DNA from: an uncultured bacterium | GTDB taxonomy: Bacteria > Krumholzibacteriota > Krumholzibacteriia > LZORAL124-64-63 | Assembly (NCBI GenBank): GCA_903847545.1 | Contig: CAINDZ010000526.1 | Coordinates: forward strand, 1-13,534 | Direction of reading: 5' to 3' | Length of the DNA stretch: 13,534 nt | In this document: one piece after another, positions 12,132 through 13,534 of the stretch | Position numbering within the stretch: the stretch's first letter is position 1 | Layout: every line of letters starts with the position of its first letter | Notes under the pieces: generated by a model | The model's database searches: none | What the model saw: only the letters and a program-made list of their open reading frames with translations | Told to the model about the DNA's origin: nothing | Translations under genes and position numbers: made by a program

Positions 12132-12291
12132 TGGGTCGTACAAGTGAGCCAACACTTCCGCAATGGGACCCCGGAGTTCCCGGCCGACGGAAAAGCCCCT
12201 CGGGGATGACCGGACGCTGGGACAGGGGACCCACCTGGGGCAACACGGTTCAGTTGCTCCGGCTCACACGACCGGGCGGAGCAGCTACCGG
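12103..12291 (+). ncRNA. ssrS: 6S RNA candidate (ssrS)
   Basis: The stretch folds as the long interrupted rod with a central bubble that defines 6S RNA, a promoter mimic that binds the housekeeping RNA polymerase. Closing stem: GGTCGT (12134-12139) with ACGACC (12268-12273) and GTGAGCC (12144-12150) with GGCTCAC (12261-12267). Central bubble: 12151-12163 on the 5' side. The 3' side holds its own hairpin, GGGGCAAC (12237-12244) with GTTGCTCC (12253-12260), as in known 6S RNAs. Apical stem: TGGG-A-CCCC (12164-12172) with GGGG-A-CCCA (12225-12233), then CCCGGC/GCTGGG and a small terminal hairpin. Outer pairs GCTCTGCCC (12114-12122) with GGGCGGAGC (12274-12282) and CCGGT/ACCGG bring the length to 189, near E. 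coli 6S (about 184). zapA next door is the usual 6S neighbour. The core 12134-12273 is firmer than the ends. Confidence 0.75.
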
Positions 12292-12314
12292 CCCTCCCGA
12301 TTTCCGCCCCTCGT

Positions 12315-12339
12315 TTCCCATCACATAGGGAAGGGGAGG
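12315..12339 (+). promoter_or_regulatory. rny ribosome binding site partly in a hairpin
   Basis: AAGGGGAGG (12331-12339) lies directly before the rny ATG (12342), a strong but close Shine-Dalgarno. TTCCC (12315-12319) can pair with GGGAA (12328-12332), covering its first bases, and CCCC (12307-12310) could pair with the following GGGG. This would reduce initiation; five to nine pairs in GC-rich DNA is suggestive only. No separate rny promoter or T-run was seen between the 6S candidate and the gene. Confidence 0.4.
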
Positions 12340-12341
12340 CC

Positions 12342-13534
12342 ATGACACAGTTCCCGGCGATCATCCTCGGGGCGGCGGCGGCAGTGGTTGCCGGCGTCCT
12401 CGGCTGGCAGTTCGCGGCGCGGCGCGGCGCGCGCCTGCACGGGCATTCGATCGAGGCGCGCGAGCGCCTACTCGAGGACGCCCGGCGCGAGGCCGCAGAC
12501 ATCCGCAAGGCGGCCGAGCTGGCGGCGCGCGAGGAGGCGTTCCAGGCGCGCGAGCGCTTCGAGGCCGAGACCGACAAGACGCGCAAGGAATCGCGCTCGC
12601 GCCAGGAGACGCTGGACCGTCGCGAGGACAGCCTGGACAAGAAGTCGGCGCTGGTCGACCAGAAGGAGGCGCGCCTGGTCCAGCTGGAGGAGGACCTGCG
12701 CAAGCGTTCGGTCGAGATGGATGCCGAGCGGGCCGCGGTCGCGGCCCTTGTCGCGCAGCAGACCGCCCGCCTCGAGCAGATCGCCGGCATGACGGCCGAG
12801 CGCGCGCGGGACACGCTGGTCGAGAACATGATCACCGACGCGCGGCACGCCGCGGCCCTGGGCGTGCAGCAGGCCCGCGAGGAGGCCGACCGCACCGCCA
12901 AGCGCGAGTCCATCAAGATCCTCAGCCTGGCCATCCAGCGCTACGCGGCCGACCACGTCGCCGAGTCGACGGTGTCGGTGGTCGACCTGCCGGGCGACGA
13001 CATGAAGGGCCGCATCATCGGGCGCGACGGCCGCAACATCCGCGCCTTCGAGCAGGCCACCGGCGTCGACGTCATCATCGACGACACGCCCGGCGCGGTC
13101 ATCGTCTCGGGGTTCGACCCGGTGCGGCGCGAGGTGGCCCGCCTGTCGCTGGAGAAGCTGGTGCGCGACGGGCGCATCCACCCGGCGCGCATCGAGGAAC
13201 TGGTGCAGAAGACGACCGAGGAGCTGCACGAGCGCATCCGCGAGATGGGCGAGCAGGCGTGCCTGGAATTGGGCATCAAGGGCGTCAATCCCGAGCTGTT
13301 CCCGTACATCGGGCGCCTGCACTACCGCACGAGCTACGGGCAGAACCTGCTGAAGCACGCGTCGGAGGTGGCGGCCGTGTCGGGCGTCATCGCCAGCGAA
13401 CTGGGGCTGGACCCAAAGCTGGCCCGCCGTTGCGGCTTCCTGCACGACGTGGGCAAGGCGGCCGACCACGAGTTCGAGGGGCCGCACGCGGTGATCGGCG
13501 CGCGCCTGTGCAAGAAGTTCGGCGAGGACGCGAC
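12342..13534 (+). CDS. rny: Ribonuclease Y, 3' end beyond the window
   Basis: A membrane-anchored endoribonuclease that starts bulk mRNA decay in many bacteria lacking RNase E. The frame is open from ATG 12342 to the window edge (397 residues; the family is usually about 520, so about a quarter is missing). Seen: an N-terminal membrane helix (FPAIILGAAAAVVAGVLGW, 4-22); a long charged coiled coil (about 35-190), unusually rich in Arg, Glu and Ala; a KH RNA-binding domain with MKGRIIGRDGRNIRAFEQAT (221-240) and GVDVIIDDTP; and the HD domain beginning around NLLKHASEVA (335-344), with the catalytic metal pair in FLHDVGKAADHE (367-378) and FEGPHAVIG. The remaining HD residues lie outside. It follows zapA and the 6S candidate; as I recall, rny close to zapA and 6S is a common order outside Proteobacteria. 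Confidence 0.97.
   Translation, partial: MTQFPAIILGAAAAVVAGVLGWQFAARRGARLHGHSIEARERLLEDARREAADIRKAAELAAREEAFQARERFEAETDKTRKESRSRQETLDRREDSLDKKSALVDQKEARLVQLEEDLRKRSVEMDAERAAVAALVAQQTARLEQIAGMTAERARDTLVENMITDARHAAALGVQQAREEADRTAKRESIKILSLAIQRYAADHVAESTVSVVDLPGDDMKGRIIGRDGRNIRAFEQATGVDVIIDDTPGAVIVSGFDPVRREVARLSLEKLVRDGRIHPARIEELVQKTTEELHERIREMGEQACLELGIKGVNPELFPYIGRLHYRTSYGQNLLKHASEVAAVSGVIASELGLDPKLARRCGFLHDVGKAADHEFEGPHAVIGARLCKKFGEDA

Noticed and set aside
12468..13487. 339-residue antisense open frame opposite rny
   Set aside because: It is a shadow of the rny frame, which shows membrane, coiled-coil, KH and HD features in the right order.

Overview
This window is a GC-rich (clearly above 65% by eye) stretch of bacterial core genome, and every confident gene lies on the + strand. 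The gene order thrS-infC-rpmI-rplT-pheS-pheT followed by zapA, a 6S-like RNA and rny is a classic vertically inherited block. Taxonomy is inference only. The short principal-type sigma factor without region 1.1 resembles those of Bacteroidota and relatives, while the very high GC would suit a high-GC phylum near the FCB group (for example Krumholzibacteriota or Eisenbacteria-like lineages). I see no mobile element, CRISPR array, phage gene or defence gene.

Layout. (1) 1-726 is the 3' part of a family 2 glycosyltransferase. (2) 937-2880 is dnaK, and 3246-4100 is an RpoD-like sigma factor behind a strong -35/-10 promoter and a leader of about 250 nt. (3) 4109-4302 packs the sigma-gene terminator, a tRNA-Val(GAC) promoter that seems to lie inside that terminator, the tRNA and a following hairpin. 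(4) 4398-8949 and on to 11402 is the translation block: thrS, infC, rpmI (L35), rplT (L20), pheS, pheT. (5) 11427-12131 holds a small coiled-coil gene and zapA. (6) About 12103-12291 folds like a 6S RNA. (7) 12342 to the window end is the 5' three quarters of rny (RNase Y).

How it works together. The genes cover protein folding (DnaK), housekeeping transcription (sigma factor, 6S RNA), translation (two aminoacyl-tRNA synthetases, IF3, L35, L20, tRNA-Val), division (ZapA and a ZapB-like coiled coil) and RNA turnover (RNase Y). The most interesting content is regulatory. infC appears to start at a non-canonical AUC codon, which would permit IF3 autoregulation. Its leader holds an intrinsic terminator whose ascending arm is exactly complementary to an upstream loop region, making an attenuator or pseudoknot candidate. 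The infC-rpmI spacer carries short tandem stem-loop repeats. I found no undescribed protein system; the novelty candidates are these RNA and promoter architectures.
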